From Pseudomonas pseudonitroreducens (GTDB lineage: Bacteria; Pseudomonadota; Gammaproteobacteria; Pseudomonadales; Pseudomonadaceae): a stretch of DNA of 64,000 nt. The position numbers and the translations under genes were made by a program. Shown here one piece after another: positions 9,680-16,957 of this stretch. The stretch's first letter is position 1; every line of letters begins with the position of its first letter. Location: contig NZ_BQHJ01000001.1 of assembly GCF_021603645.1 (NCBI RefSeq), forward strand, positions 62,001-126,000, read 5' to 3'. Below the pieces are notes generated by a model. That model saw only the letters and a list, made by a program, of their open reading frames with translations, was not told where the DNA came from and made no database searches.

Positions 9680-10618
9680 ATGCTGAACCGCTGTTTCCGC
9701 GCTGTTGCCGTCTCGCTGCTGTTCGCCCTAAGCGGCTGCAGCTCCCTGCTGTTCTACCCCAGCGACGACGTCGCCATCACGCCCGCGCGGGCCAAACTCG
9801 AGTTCAGAGAGGTCACGCTCACGACTGCCGATGGCGTGAAGCTCGCCGGCTGGTGGCTGCCGGCGAAGGCTGGCGTGCCGGTCAAGGGCACCGTGCTGCA
9901 CCTGCATGGCAATGGCGGCAACATGGCCTGGCACCTGGGCGGCGCCTACTGGTTGCCGGAACAGGGCTACCAGGTGCTGATGCTGGATTACCGCGGCTAC
10001 GGCCATTCCGGCGGCGAACCGAGCCTGCCAGCGATCTACCAGGATATCGATGCCGCCTTCGCCTGGCTGGACAAGGCGCCGGAAGTACAGGGCAAGCCGG
10101 TGATCCTGCTCGGCCAGAGCCTCGGTGGTGCCTTGTCGGTGCACTACCTGGGGCTGCACCCGGAGCGGCAGAAGCAATTGCACGCGGTGGTGCTCGACGG
10201 AGTGCCGGCGAGCTACCGCGACGTGGCGCAATACACCCTTTCCACCAGTTGGCTGACCTGGCCGCTGCAGGTGCCGCTGTCCTGGCTGGTGCCTGATGGC
10301 GACAGCGCGATCCGTTCCATGCCGCGACTTTCTGGCGCACCCGTGCTGTTCTTCCACAGCATCGACGATACCATTGTGCCCCTGGCCAACGGCCTGAGCC
10401 TGTACAAGGCCGCGCCGCCGCCCAAGGTCTTCCAGCTGACGCGCGGCAACCATGTGGAAACCTTCGGCGAACCCGTGTGGCGCGAAGTGATGCTGCGGTT
10501 CCTCGATGATCCGCAGCATTTCACCGGTCTGCGCCGGCTGGCCGAAGTCCCGAACTCTCCCTCTCCGGCGACGCCACAGGAATCGCAGGCGGACCCGAAA
10601 CAACAAGGCAATCCATGA
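9680..10618 (+). CDS. Alpha/beta-hydrolase lipoprotein
   Basis: A 312-residue alpha/beta hydrolase of the type related to BEM46/YfhR. The catalytic set is visible: nucleophile Ser in GQSLGG, Asp in HSIDDTIVP and His in RGNHVETF. An oxyanion motif LHGNGGN is also present. The N-terminus MLNRCFRAVAVSLLFALSGC is a lipoprotein signal with lipobox LSGC, so the enzyme should be membrane-anchored in the periplasm or outer membrane. I start at ATG 9680 because this gives the signal peptide; upstream in-frame codons run through the palindromic repeat. It overlaps the next gene by four bases. The substrate is unknown, and the C-terminal tail (after ~residue 285) is low-complexity and Pro/Ser-rich. Confidence 0.86.
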   Translation: MLNRCFRAVAVSLLFALSGCSSLLFYPSDDVAITPARAKLEFREVTLTTADGVKLAGWWLPAKAGVPVKGTVLHLHGNGGNMAWHLGGAYWLPEQGYQVLMLDYRGYGHSGGEPSLPAIYQDIDAAFAWLDKAPEVQGKPVILLGQSLGGALSVHYLGLHPERQKQLHAVVLDGVPASYRDVAQYTLSTSWLTWPLQVPLSWLVPDGDSAIRSMPRLSGAPVLFFHSIDDTIVPLANGLSLYKAAPPPKVFQLTRGNHVETFGEPVWREVMLRFLDDPQHFTGLRRLAEVPNSPSPATPQESQADPKQQGNP

Positions 10619-10938
10619 ACGAGCGCAATCCGATCTCCTACATCCTCACTGTCATCGCCACCATCTTCGTCTCGGTCGGCACGCTCTGGTACTACGGCTA
10701 CCTGCACTTCGCCAAACCCGAGGACGCCTTGGAGCTGACCCAGTTCACCATGCTGAAAAGCATCCCCGGCCAGGACACCAAGCTCTCCCTGGACCCGGCC
10801 GACCAGCAGGCGCAGTGCATCGACGGCGTGCTGGTGATGTTCGACATGACCCAGAAGGGCCTGACCGGTGTGCTGGTCGACGGTCGCAAGCGCGCCGTGC
10901 GCTGCATGGGCGAGCAGACCCCGCAAGAGGTCAAGTGA
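10615..10938 (+). CDS. Small single-pass membrane protein of unknown function
   Basis: A 107-residue protein with one N-terminal hydrophobic segment (about residues 9-28, [20 protein letters not shown]) and a hydrophilic C-terminal domain with two cysteines (QCIDGV and RCMGE) that could form a disulfide in the periplasm. Its ATG overlaps the stop of the hydrolase gene (ATGA), so the two are probably translated together. I do not recognise the family. Confidence 0.75.
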   Translation: MNERNPISYILTVIATIFVSVGTLWYYGYLHFAKPEDALELTQFTMLKSIPGQDTKLSLDPADQQAQCIDGVLVMFDMTQKGLTGVLVDGRKRAVRCMGEQTPQEVK

Positions 10939-10975
10939 CGGCGGGCCCGCTGTGCGGGCCAAGGGAGCAAGCCTC

Positions 10976-11506
10976 ATGCGCCATCCCGAAATCCGCGTCT
11001 GGCAGGGCGATATCACTCGCCTCGACGTCGATGCCATCGTCAACGCCGCCAACAGCTCGCTGCTGGGCGGCGGTGGCGTCGACGGCGCCATCCACCGCGC
11101 CGCCGGCCCGGACCTGGTCCACGCCTGCCGCCCGCTGGGTGGCTGCAAGACCGGCCAGGCAAAGATCACTCCCGGCTTCCGCCTGCCGGCGCGCTTCGTC
11201 ATCCATACCGTCGGGCCGGTCTGGCGCGGCGGTGAGCACGGCGAGCCGGAACTGCTCGCCCAGTGCTACCGCAACAGCCTGCAACTGGCCGAAGACAACG
11301 GCCTCGCCAGCATTGCCTTTCCCGCCATCAGTACCGGCATCTACGGTTATCCCGCCGAAGCTGCGGCGCAGATCGCCGTGGACGAACTGCGTCGCCCGCG
11401 CGGTGAAGGAAGTTCGCTGAAGGAGTTGGTGCTGGTGCCATTTTCGGCAGAGATGGCGGAGCTCTATCGGCGCCTGCTGGCTACGCGGCTCCATGGCTCC
11501 TTGTAG
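10976..11506 (+). CDS. Macro-domain protein (YmdB-type O-acetyl-ADP-ribose deacetylase)
   Basis: A 176-residue single macro domain expected to bind ADP-ribose and hydrolyse O-acetyl-ADP-ribose. The signature stretches are [35 protein letters not shown] and [13 protein letters not shown]. Start ATG 10976 follows GGGAGCAAGCCTC. It lies 37 bases after the small membrane protein gene and may end that operon. The TAG stop at 11504-11506 is the first part of a REP element (TTGTAGGAGCGAGC), so the present C-terminus (LHGSL) is set by the repeat. Confidence 0.9.
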   Translation: MRHPEIRVWQGDITRLDVDAIVNAANSSLLGGGGVDGAIHRAAGPDLVHACRPLGGCKTGQAKITPGFRLPARFVIHTVGPVWRGGEHGEPELLAQCYRNSLQLAEDNGLASIAFPAISTGIYGYPAEAAAQIAVDELRRPRGEGSSLKELVLVPFSAEMAELYRRLLATRLHGSL

Positions 11507-11634
11507 GAGCGAGCTTGCTCGCGAACCCAGGTTCGCCCCCGCGTCATTGTCATGCCCTCGCCGCAGCCCTCTCGTTTTGAGGCAGGGTGAGGGGCTCGTT
11601 GCGTGAATCTGTTCGCGAGCAAGCTCGCTCCTAA
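11502..11634. repeat. REPIN downstream of the macro-domain gene
   Basis: Inverted REP copies at 11503-11526 and about 11612-11634 are separated by an 85-base spacer that itself contains CCCTCTCG/GAGGCAGGGTGAGGGG. The left copy provides the stop codon of the macro-domain gene. Confidence 0.82.
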
Positions 11635-11672
11635 GAAGAGCGCAAGAGCCGATTGTGTCGCCGGATCCGGAC

Positions 11673-11752
11673 CGTAGGATGGGTGGAGCGCAGCGATACC
11701 CATGCTGCAGGTGCAGTGATCGATGGGTATCGCTGCGCTCCACGCCATCCTG
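11673..11752. repeat. 80-bp palindromic element, GTAGGATGG type
   Basis: A second copy of the element at 9546-9630: the left arm CGTAGGATGGGTGGAGCGCA and onward is mirrored by GATGGGTATCGCTGCGCTCC followed by ACGCCATCCTGG. It sits just beyond the 3' end of lptF. Confidence 0.8.
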
Positions 11753-11775
11753 GAAGAGCGCTGTATCCCGAAGAA

Positions 11776-12567
11776 TCAGTAAGTGCTGCTCACCGCCGAG
11801 CGCGGCTGCACCGGGTTGGCGTCATTGGAAATGGTCACCTCGACGCGACGGTTCATCGCGCGACCGGCCGGGGTGGCGTTGCTCGATACCGGATACTCCT
11901 TGCCGTAACCGCGAGAAACGACGCGATCGGAGGTGACACCCTGGCTCAGCAGGGCCAGGCGAATGGCGTCGGCGCGGCGCTCGGACAGCCCCTGGTTGTA
12001 GGAGGACGAGCCGCTGCTGTCGGTGTAGCCCTCGACGATGACCTTGCGTTCCGGGTTTTGCTGCAGGTAGCCGGCGAGGTTCTGCACATTGCTCATGGCG
12101 CCGGGCTTGAGCTCGGCGCGGTCGAGATCGAACAGCACGTCGCCGAAGGACACCATGGTCCCGCGCGAGGTCTGCTTGGCGTTCAGCTCGCCCTTGAGCT
12201 TGTTCAGCTGTGCGGTACGGGCATCCAGGCGAGCCTGGGCGCGCTGGGCCGAGGTGTTCTTCATCTGGTCCTCGGCGTTGCGCAGGGCCACCGTCTGGTT
12301 GGCCAGCTCGATGCGTTGTTGGGTCAGGTAGGCCATCTGGTCGACGTCCTTCTGCTCGGCGCCGTCGCGATAGGCCTTGTCGGTCTTGGCCAGCCAATCA
12401 CCGGCGTCCTTGGTTTCCAGCGCGGCCTGCTGGGTGGCCTGGGGTTCTGCCTGCAGCGCCTGGAAGTCGTTGCGGGCTTTCTCCAGGTTGGCGTTGGGCG
12501 GTGTCGAGCACGCGGCCAGGGCCAGGGCGAGGGTCGAGATGGCGGGCAGTACGATGAGCTTGTTCAT
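11776..12567 (-). CDS. lptF: OmpA-family outer-membrane lipoprotein LptF
   Basis: A 263-residue lipoprotein with signal MNKLIVLPAISTLALALAAC (lipobox LAAC), a DUF4398-like helical region with many Gln/Ala residues (about 25-130), and a C-terminal OmpA peptidoglycan-binding domain. The OmpA motif is visible as VEGYTDSSGSSSYNQGLSERRADAIRLALLSQGV. In P. aeruginosa the orthologue LptF is an AlgU-controlled outer-membrane protein linked to envelope stress survival. It lies directly downstream of a second DUF4398 lipoprotein gene on the same strand, 37 bases apart, which is the known gene pair. Confidence 0.9.
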   Translation of the reverse strand: MNKLIVLPAISTLALALAACSTPPNANLEKARNDFQALQAEPQATQQAALETKDAGDWLAKTDKAYRDGAEQKDVDQMAYLTQQRIELANQTVALRNAEDQMKNTSAQRAQARLDARTAQLNKLKGELNAKQTSRGTMVSFGDVLFDLDRAELKPGAMSNVQNLAGYLQQNPERKVIVEGYTDSSGSSSYNQGLSERRADAIRLALLSQGVTSDRVVSRGYGKEYPVSSNATPAGRAMNRRVEVTISNDANPVQPRSAVSSTY

Positions 12568-12604
12568 GTCGAAATTCCTTATATGACCGGACGTAGGGGC
12601 AGGA

Positions 12605-13027
12605 TCACTGGGCCTGCTGCAGGCCTTCCTGACGCAACTCCATCACGCCCTGCTGGGCGTCCTTGACGTTGTTCTGGGCCTTCACGGCCTGCGACTTGCG
12701 TTCGGCCACGCGGGCGTCCCATTCGGCCTGCTGCGCCAGGCGCTTGGCCTGGTCGTATTCCTTGTCGTTCAGGGCGATACGCGCCTGGGCCAGCTTGTCC
12801 TGGGCGTTCTTGGTTTCGACCGGGGCGAATTCCGGTCCACCGGAGCTGACGGCGGCGTTCACTGCCGACTCGGTGACGGCCATCTGCTCACTCGGCGGGT
12901 TGCCAGCGCAGCCGGCCAGCAGCACGGCGCTGCCAAGGGCAAGCAGGCTGAGGCGCAGAGAAGGGCGCAGGGAGGCGCGGGTGGAGGCGGTCGGGACGGT
13001 TCGAGCGCTCTGAGATTTCAGTTCCAT
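12605..13027 (-). CDS. DUF4398 lipoprotein, partner gene of lptF
   Basis: A 140-residue lipoprotein: a long basic N-terminus, hydrophobic core LLALGSAVLLAGC with lipobox LAGC, then a helical, Ala/Gln-rich DUF4398 domain (residues ~50-140, with KLAQARIALNDKEYDQAKRLA). Its domain resembles the N-terminal half of LptF, so the pair may interact or be functionally redundant. On the minus strand a possible ECF-type -35 GAACCC lies just past the cadA terminator (13150-13155), but no convincing AlgU -10 is at the right distance. Confidence 0.8.
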   Translation of the reverse strand: MELKSQSARTVPTASTRASLRPSLRLSLLALGSAVLLAGCAGNPPSEQMAVTESAVNAAVSSGGPEFAPVETKNAQDKLAQARIALNDKEYDQAKRLAQQAEWDARVAERKSQAVKAQNNVKDAQQGVMELRQEGLQQAQ

Positions 13028-13144
13028 TGGGTGAATCCTCTGACGTTTGGTAAGGGGTTCCCTCGGCGATTCGAGTGCCGGTGGATGCCTGCCGCGCGGG
13101 ACTGCGGCTTCGTGGGCATCTGATTAGGGGACTAAGGGTTTTGT

Positions 13145-13184
13145 CAGGGGGTTCAAAAAAAATGCCCGCCGTATTGGCGGGCAT
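13145..13184 (-). terminator. Rho-independent terminator of cadA
   Basis: On the minus strand the stem AATGCCCGCC/GGCGGGCATT is followed directly by a run of eight T, 20 bases after the cadA stop. Confidence 0.9.
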
Positions 13185-13203
13185 TGGTGACGATCAACCG
13201 GGA

Positions 13204-15552
13204 TCAGCCGCGATGACGCAGCAATCGCAGGCCGTTGAACACCACCAGCAGGCTGGCGCCCATGTCCGCGAAAACCGCCATCCACAGGGTGCCTTCACCG
13301 GCCAGGGTGAGGGCAAGGAACACCGCCTTGATGCCCAGCGCCAGGGTGATGTTCTGGATCAGCACGCGATGGGTCTGGCGCGACAGGCGAATGAAGGACG
13401 GCAGCTTGCGCAGGTCATCATCCATCAGCGCCACGCCGGCGGTTTCAATGGCCGTGTCGGTGCCGGCCGCGCCCATGGCAAAGCCGATGTCGGCGCGGGC
13501 CAGGGCCGGGGCGTCGTTGATGCCGTCGCCGACCATGCCGACGCGCTTGCCGCCTTCCTGGCGTTGCTTCACCTCGCGCAGCTTGTCCTCCGGCAGCAGG
13601 TTGCCCAGCGCCTCGTCGATGCCTACCTGGGCGCCGATGGCGTTGGCGGTGTGGGGGTTGTCGCCGGTGAGCATCAGGGTCTTCACGCCCAGCTCGTGCA
13701 ACTGCGCGATGGCTTCGCGGCTGGTCTGCTTGACGCCGTCGGCCACGGCGAACAGCGCCAGCGGGCCCTCGCTGTCGAGGAGCACGATGACCGTCTTGCC
13801 TTGTTGCTCGAGGGCGTCGAGGCGGGCTTCGAGCTCCTTCGAGCAGAGTTCCAGCTCCTCTACCAGGCGATGGTTGCCCAGGTGGTAGGTGCGGCCGCCG
13901 ATCTCGCCTTTCACCCCACGGCCGGGCAGGGCGGTCAGCTCGCCAACACTGTACAACGCGATGTTGTCAGCCTCGGCAGCCTGGGCCACGGCGTGCGATA
14001 CCGGGTGATCCGAGCGCGCGGCGAGGCTGGCAGCCAGGGTGCGCACATCGCCGGCGGCGGTTTCCCGCAGGGCGGTGAAGTCGGTCTGGCGCGGGCGACC
14101 TTCGGTGAGAGTGCCGGTCTTGTCGAGAGCGATCCAGCTCAGCGAGCGGCCCATTTCCAGGAACACCCCGCCCTTGATCAGGATGCCCAGGCGAGCCGCT
14201 GCCGACAGGCCGCTGACGATGGTCACCGGGGTGGAAATCACCAGGGCGCAGGGGCAGGCAATCACCAGCAGTACCAGCGCGCGGTAGATCCAGTCCAGCC
14301 AGGCGCCGCCGAACAGCAGCGGTGGCAGCAGCGCGGTGGCGATGGCGATGAGGAACACCGCCGGGGTGTAGATGCGCGAGAACTGGTCGACGAAGCGCTG
14401 GGTCGGTGCGCGCGAGCCCTGGGCCTCCTCCACGGCGTGGATGATGCGCGCCAGGGTACTGTCGTCGGCCACGCGGGTGACGCGGTATTCCAGAGCGCTT
14501 TCGCCGTTGATGGTGCCGGCGAACAGTGGATCGCCGGCCTGTTTCTCCACGGGCAGGCTTTCACCCGTGATCGGCGCCTGGTTGACGCTGGAGCGGCCAT
14601 CGAGCACCTCGCCGTCCAGCGCAATGCGTTCGCCGGGGCGCACCCGCACCCGCGCGCCGAGGGCGACGGACTTGGCGGAAACCTCCTGCCATTGCCCGTC
14701 CAGCTGCACCGTGGCCTGTTCCGGCGCCAGTTGCAGCAGGCCGCGAATGGCGTTGCGCGCGCGGTCCAGCGACTTCGCCTCGATCAGTTCGGCGATGGCG
14801 AACAGCACGGCGACCATGGCTGCTTCCGGCCACTGGCCGATCAGCATGGCACCGGTCACGGCGATGCTCATCAGGGCATTGATGTTGAGGTTGCGGTTCT
14901 TCAGGGCGATCCAGCCCTTGCGATAGGTCGGCAGGCCGGCGCCGAGGATGGCGGCGATGGCCAGCGCCGCCACCAGCCAGTGCGGGCCGATGGCGAACCA
15001 TTCGAAGAATTCCGCGCCCGCCGCCGCAACACCGGCCAGCGCCAGCGGCCACCAGGGTTTCTGCTGGGCGGGTGGTGCGGACGCAGGAGCGTTTTCGTCC
15101 ACCGGCTCGGCCTGCATGCCGAGGGAGGCCACCAGCTTCTGCAGCGGTTCGATGCTGTCGAAGCGGTGCTGTACGCGCAGCAGGCGTTGCATCAGGTTGA
15201 AGTCGAGGTCTTCCACCGCCGACACGCGGCCCAGCGCATCGCGCAGCAGGCGCTCTTCGGTGGGGCAATCCATGGCTTCGATACGCAGGCTGGTCCAGCG
15301 CAGCTCGCCGCTGGCAGAGCCGGCGGCAGCCGTGGCGGCGCTTTCGGCGCGCGCGCTGCGATCCTCGCCATGATCATGGGCGTGATCGTGATCGTGATCG
15401 TGATCGTGATCGTGGTCATGTCTGTGCGGTGCAGGTTCGGCCGCCGGGGCACGCAGCAGCGCGCCTTTGTCGCAGCCACAGCAGCCGGAGGCGTCATGTT
15501 CGCGGTCTTGGACAGGGCCCTGGATGGTCGGCCCCTGGCGATTGGCAGTCAT
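13204..15552 (-). CDS. cadA: P1B-type heavy-metal ATPase (Cd/Zn/Pb export)
   Basis: This transporter pumps divalent soft metals out of the cytoplasm using ATP. The 782-residue protein has a His-rich N-terminus with a HDHDHDHD run, a CCGC motif, a heavy-metal-associated domain whose loop reads EAMDCPTEE (one Cys rather than CxxC), and the P-type core. Core motifs are actuator ITGES, the transmembrane metal site CPC (ACPCALVISTP), phosphorylation loop DKTGT and hinge GDGINDAP. I start at ATG 15552 (MTANRQGP) because an upstream start at 15603 would run through the cadR operator. It is divergent from cadR with the operator between them, so induction by Cd/Zn/Pb through CadR is expected. Zn and Cd preference cannot be separated by sequence. 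Confidence 0.92.
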   Translation of the reverse strand: MTANRQGPTIQGPVQDREHDASGCCGCDKGALLRAPAAEPAPHRHDHDHDHDHDHDHAHDHGEDRSARAESAATAAAGSASGELRWTSLRIEAMDCPTEERLLRDALGRVSAVEDLDFNLMQRLLRVQHRFDSIEPLQKLVASLGMQAEPVDENAPASAPPAQQKPWWPLALAGVAAAGAEFFEWFAIGPHWLVAALAIAAILGAGLPTYRKGWIALKNRNLNINALMSIAVTGAMLIGQWPEAAMVAVLFAIAELIEAKSLDRARNAIRGLLQLAPEQATVQLDGQWQEVSAKSVALGARVRVRPGERIALDGEVLDGRSSVNQAPITGESLPVEKQAGDPLFAGTINGESALEYRVTRVADDSTLARIIHAVEEAQGSRAPTQRFVDQFSRIYTPAVFLIAIATALLPPLLFGGAWLDWIYRALVLLVIACPCALVISTPVTIVSGLSAAARLGILIKGGVFLEMGRSLSWIALDKTGTLTEGRPRQTDFTALRETAAGDVRTLAASLAARSDHPVSHAVAQAAEADNIALYSVGELTALPGRGVKGEIGGRTYHLGNHRLVEELELCSKELEARLDALEQQGKTVIVLLDSEGPLALFAVADGVKQTSREAIAQLHELGVKTLMLTGDNPHTANAIGAQVGIDEALGNLLPEDKLREVKQRQEGGKRVGMVGDGINDAPALARADIGFAMGAAGTDTAIETAGVALMDDDLRKLPSFIRLSRQTHRVLIQNITLALGIKAVFLALTLAGEGTLWMAVFADMGASLLVVFNGLRLLRHRG
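15381..15416. repeat. Hexanucleotide microsatellite inside cadA
   Basis: Five perfect tandem copies of CGTGAT followed by one imperfect copy. On the minus strand they encode alternating His-Asp in the metal-binding N-terminus of the ATPase. The unit is a multiple of three, so copy changes keep the frame. Confidence 0.9.
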
Positions 15553-15591
15553 GTCGTCCGTTCCTGTTTGACGAGTTGCTGCTGATTGCAC

Positions 15592-15612
15592 ACCCTGTAG
15601 CAACTACAGAGT
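15592..15612. promoter_or_regulatory. CadR operator between cadA and cadR
   Basis: An inverted repeat ACCCTGTAG-CAA-CTACAGAGT, the typical MerR/CadR dyad, lies in the 87-base gap between the divergent genes. MerR-type activators bind such dyads within an overlong 19-20 base promoter spacer, here most likely the cadA promoter. Confidence 0.85.
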
Positions 15613-15639
15613 CAAGCACCTGCTGGCGAGGAGTCGAAA

Positions 15640-16107
15640 ATGAAGATCGGTGAACTGGCGAAACTGACCGGCTGCCCGGTGGAAACCATCCGCTACTACG
15701 AGCGCGAAGGCCTGCTGCCCGCGCCGTCGCGCAGCGAAGGCAACTACCGCCAGTACGACGCCAGCCACGTCGAGCGGCTGTCCTTTATCCGCCATTGCCG
15801 TTCACTGGACATGACCCAGGAGGAAATCCGCATCCTCCTCGGCCTGCGCGACCGCCCCGAATCCGACTGCGGCACCGCCAACCGGCTGATCGACGAGCAT
15901 TTGCACCACGTCGAGGTGCGCATCGCCGAACTGCAGTCGCTCAGCCAGCAATTGCGTGACCTGCGCGCGCAATGCCAGGGCGAGGGTAGCAGCGAGGATT
16001 GCGGCATCCTCCGCGAGCTGGAGCAGCCGGCGGAGCCTTCGGTGATTCCCGATACGTGCGCCGCGGCAGGGCATTTGCACGTCCCGGGCGTTCATGGGCG
16101 GCATTGA
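15640..16107 (+). CDS. cadR: CadR, MerR-family Cd/Pb-responsive regulator
   Basis: A 155-residue MerR-type activator. The winged HTH is MKIGELAKLTGCPVETIRYYEREGLL and onward; a long dimerisation helix follows, then a metal-binding tail. Cys77, Cys112 and Cys121 are placed as in the CadR/PbrR group, and the C-terminus is His-rich (AAGHLHVPGVHGRH), as in Pseudomonas CadR. It is divergent from the cadA ATPase gene with a clear dyad between them. Start ATG 15640 is preceded by GCGAGGAG. Confidence 0.92.
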   Translation: MKIGELAKLTGCPVETIRYYEREGLLPAPSRSEGNYRQYDASHVERLSFIRHCRSLDMTQEEIRILLGLRDRPESDCGTANRLIDEHLHHVEVRIAELQSLSQQLRDLRAQCQGEGSSEDCGILRELEQPAEPSVIPDTCAAAGHLHVPGVHGRH

Positions 16108-16131
16108 TCGTATTGTCGGGCTCGAGAATTC

Positions 16132-16210
16132 GTAGGGCGCATAACGCGTCAGCGTTATCCGCCATTGAGCGCCGGCTGGCGCATAACCTGTCCCAGGGCA
16201 TGCGCCCTAC
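16132..16210. repeat. 79-bp palindromic element, GTAGGGCGC type
   Basis: The outer arms GTAGGGCGCATAACG and GCGCATAACC...GCGCCCTAC are inverted, with GCGTCAGCGTTATCCGCC inside. Similar units make up the tandem array at 30639-31110. This is a third palindrome family in the window. Confidence 0.75.
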
Positions 16211-16269
16211 TGGGCCAATTTGTTGATCCGAGGCCATGCGTAGGAACGGACAGTTGGCACCGCTTTTAT

Positions 16270-16361
16270 GTAGGAGCGAGGGGGACGCCTAGTTCTTGCT
16301 CGCGAACCCGCCCAGCGCTGGAGCTGCCGGCAGGCCTGTTCGCGAGCAAGCTCGCTCCTAC
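16270..16361. repeat. REPIN with a 14-nt insertion in one arm
   Basis: The right arm (CGCGAGCAAGCTCGCTCCTAC, ending 16361) is a normal REP. The left arm reads GTAGGAGCGAG, then the insert GGGGACGCCTAGTT (16281-16294), then CTTGCTCGCGAAC. The same insert at the same position recurs in the 30.8 and 31.0 kb copies. Confidence 0.8.
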
Positions 16362-16403
16362 AAATAGAATCCAGCACCCCGGAAAACTCCAGGGCGCTGG
16401 GTT

Positions 16404-16739
16404 TCAGGAGTGCTCCGCCTCCGTCAGCTCATGCAGGTACTTGCGCGACAGTGCCAGGAAGCGCGGCGTTGGGCCGATGTCCTCGTAGATCGGGTCGCCC
16501 TGTTCGTCCTGTGCCACCACCTTGTTCCCCTGCACATAGGGGAAGCTCGCCTCCAGCTCCTCCAGCGCCGCGTTGACCAGTTCCCCCAGCAGCTCCTCGA
16601 CGCTGCGCTTGGGGTACATGTCGTGCAGCGCGGCCAGACGCGCGGCCGTCTCGACGTCCAGCGGAATGCTGTATTGGTGGTTGGTCATGCGCCCCCTGGC
16701 GTTCTTTTCCCAATGGCGTACCAGCTCGCGGATTTTCAT
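16404..16739 (-). CDS. Conserved hypothetical protein, ribbon-helix-helix-like region
   Basis: A 111-residue soluble protein. The stretch YSIPLDVETAARLAALHDMY, followed by a strongly helical acidic segment (VEELLGELVNAALEELEASF), is reminiscent of ribbon-helix-helix DNA-binding proteins. The C-terminal half (VQGNKVVAQDEQGDPIYEDIG, PTPRFLALSRKYL) is not typical of them. Start ATG 16739 is preceded by GAGGTG at good spacing; an upstream in-frame start at 16919 has no such site. It is divergent from ppc. I do not know its role. Confidence 0.75.
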   Translation of the reverse strand: MKIRELVRHWEKNARGRMTNHQYSIPLDVETAARLAALHDMYPKRSVEELLGELVNAALEELEASFPYVQGNKVVAQDEQGDPIYEDIGPTPRFLALSRKYLHELTEAEHS

Positions 16740-16957
16740 GTTCACCTCTAGGGTCGATACGTGGCGGTCGGCCCTCGTGAGGCCGCCGCAGGTTTTCCCG
16801 ACGATGGGGATAACTTTCAGCCTAGACGTTGTCCGAGCAGGACTGCAGGCGTTCGTCGAGCGCTTGCCTGCCGGCCCCGCCGGCGGCACTGTGCAACCAA
16901 GCGACGCCCCTTCAATCAAGGGCTCTCGGACAAGGGCCCTTTATCCAGGAGATTGCG

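Noticed and set aside
13140-13160. AlgU promoter upstream of the DUF4398-lptF pair
   Set aside because: A GAAC -35-like sequence exists on the minus strand, but there is no TCTGA-type -10 at 16-17 bases; AlgU control of lptF is known from the literature but cannot be shown here.
16281-16294. 14-nt insert in REP as a target-site duplication of an insertion sequence
   Set aside because: No flanking duplication or transposase, and the same insert occurs in other REPs, so it is a repeat variant rather than an IS scar.
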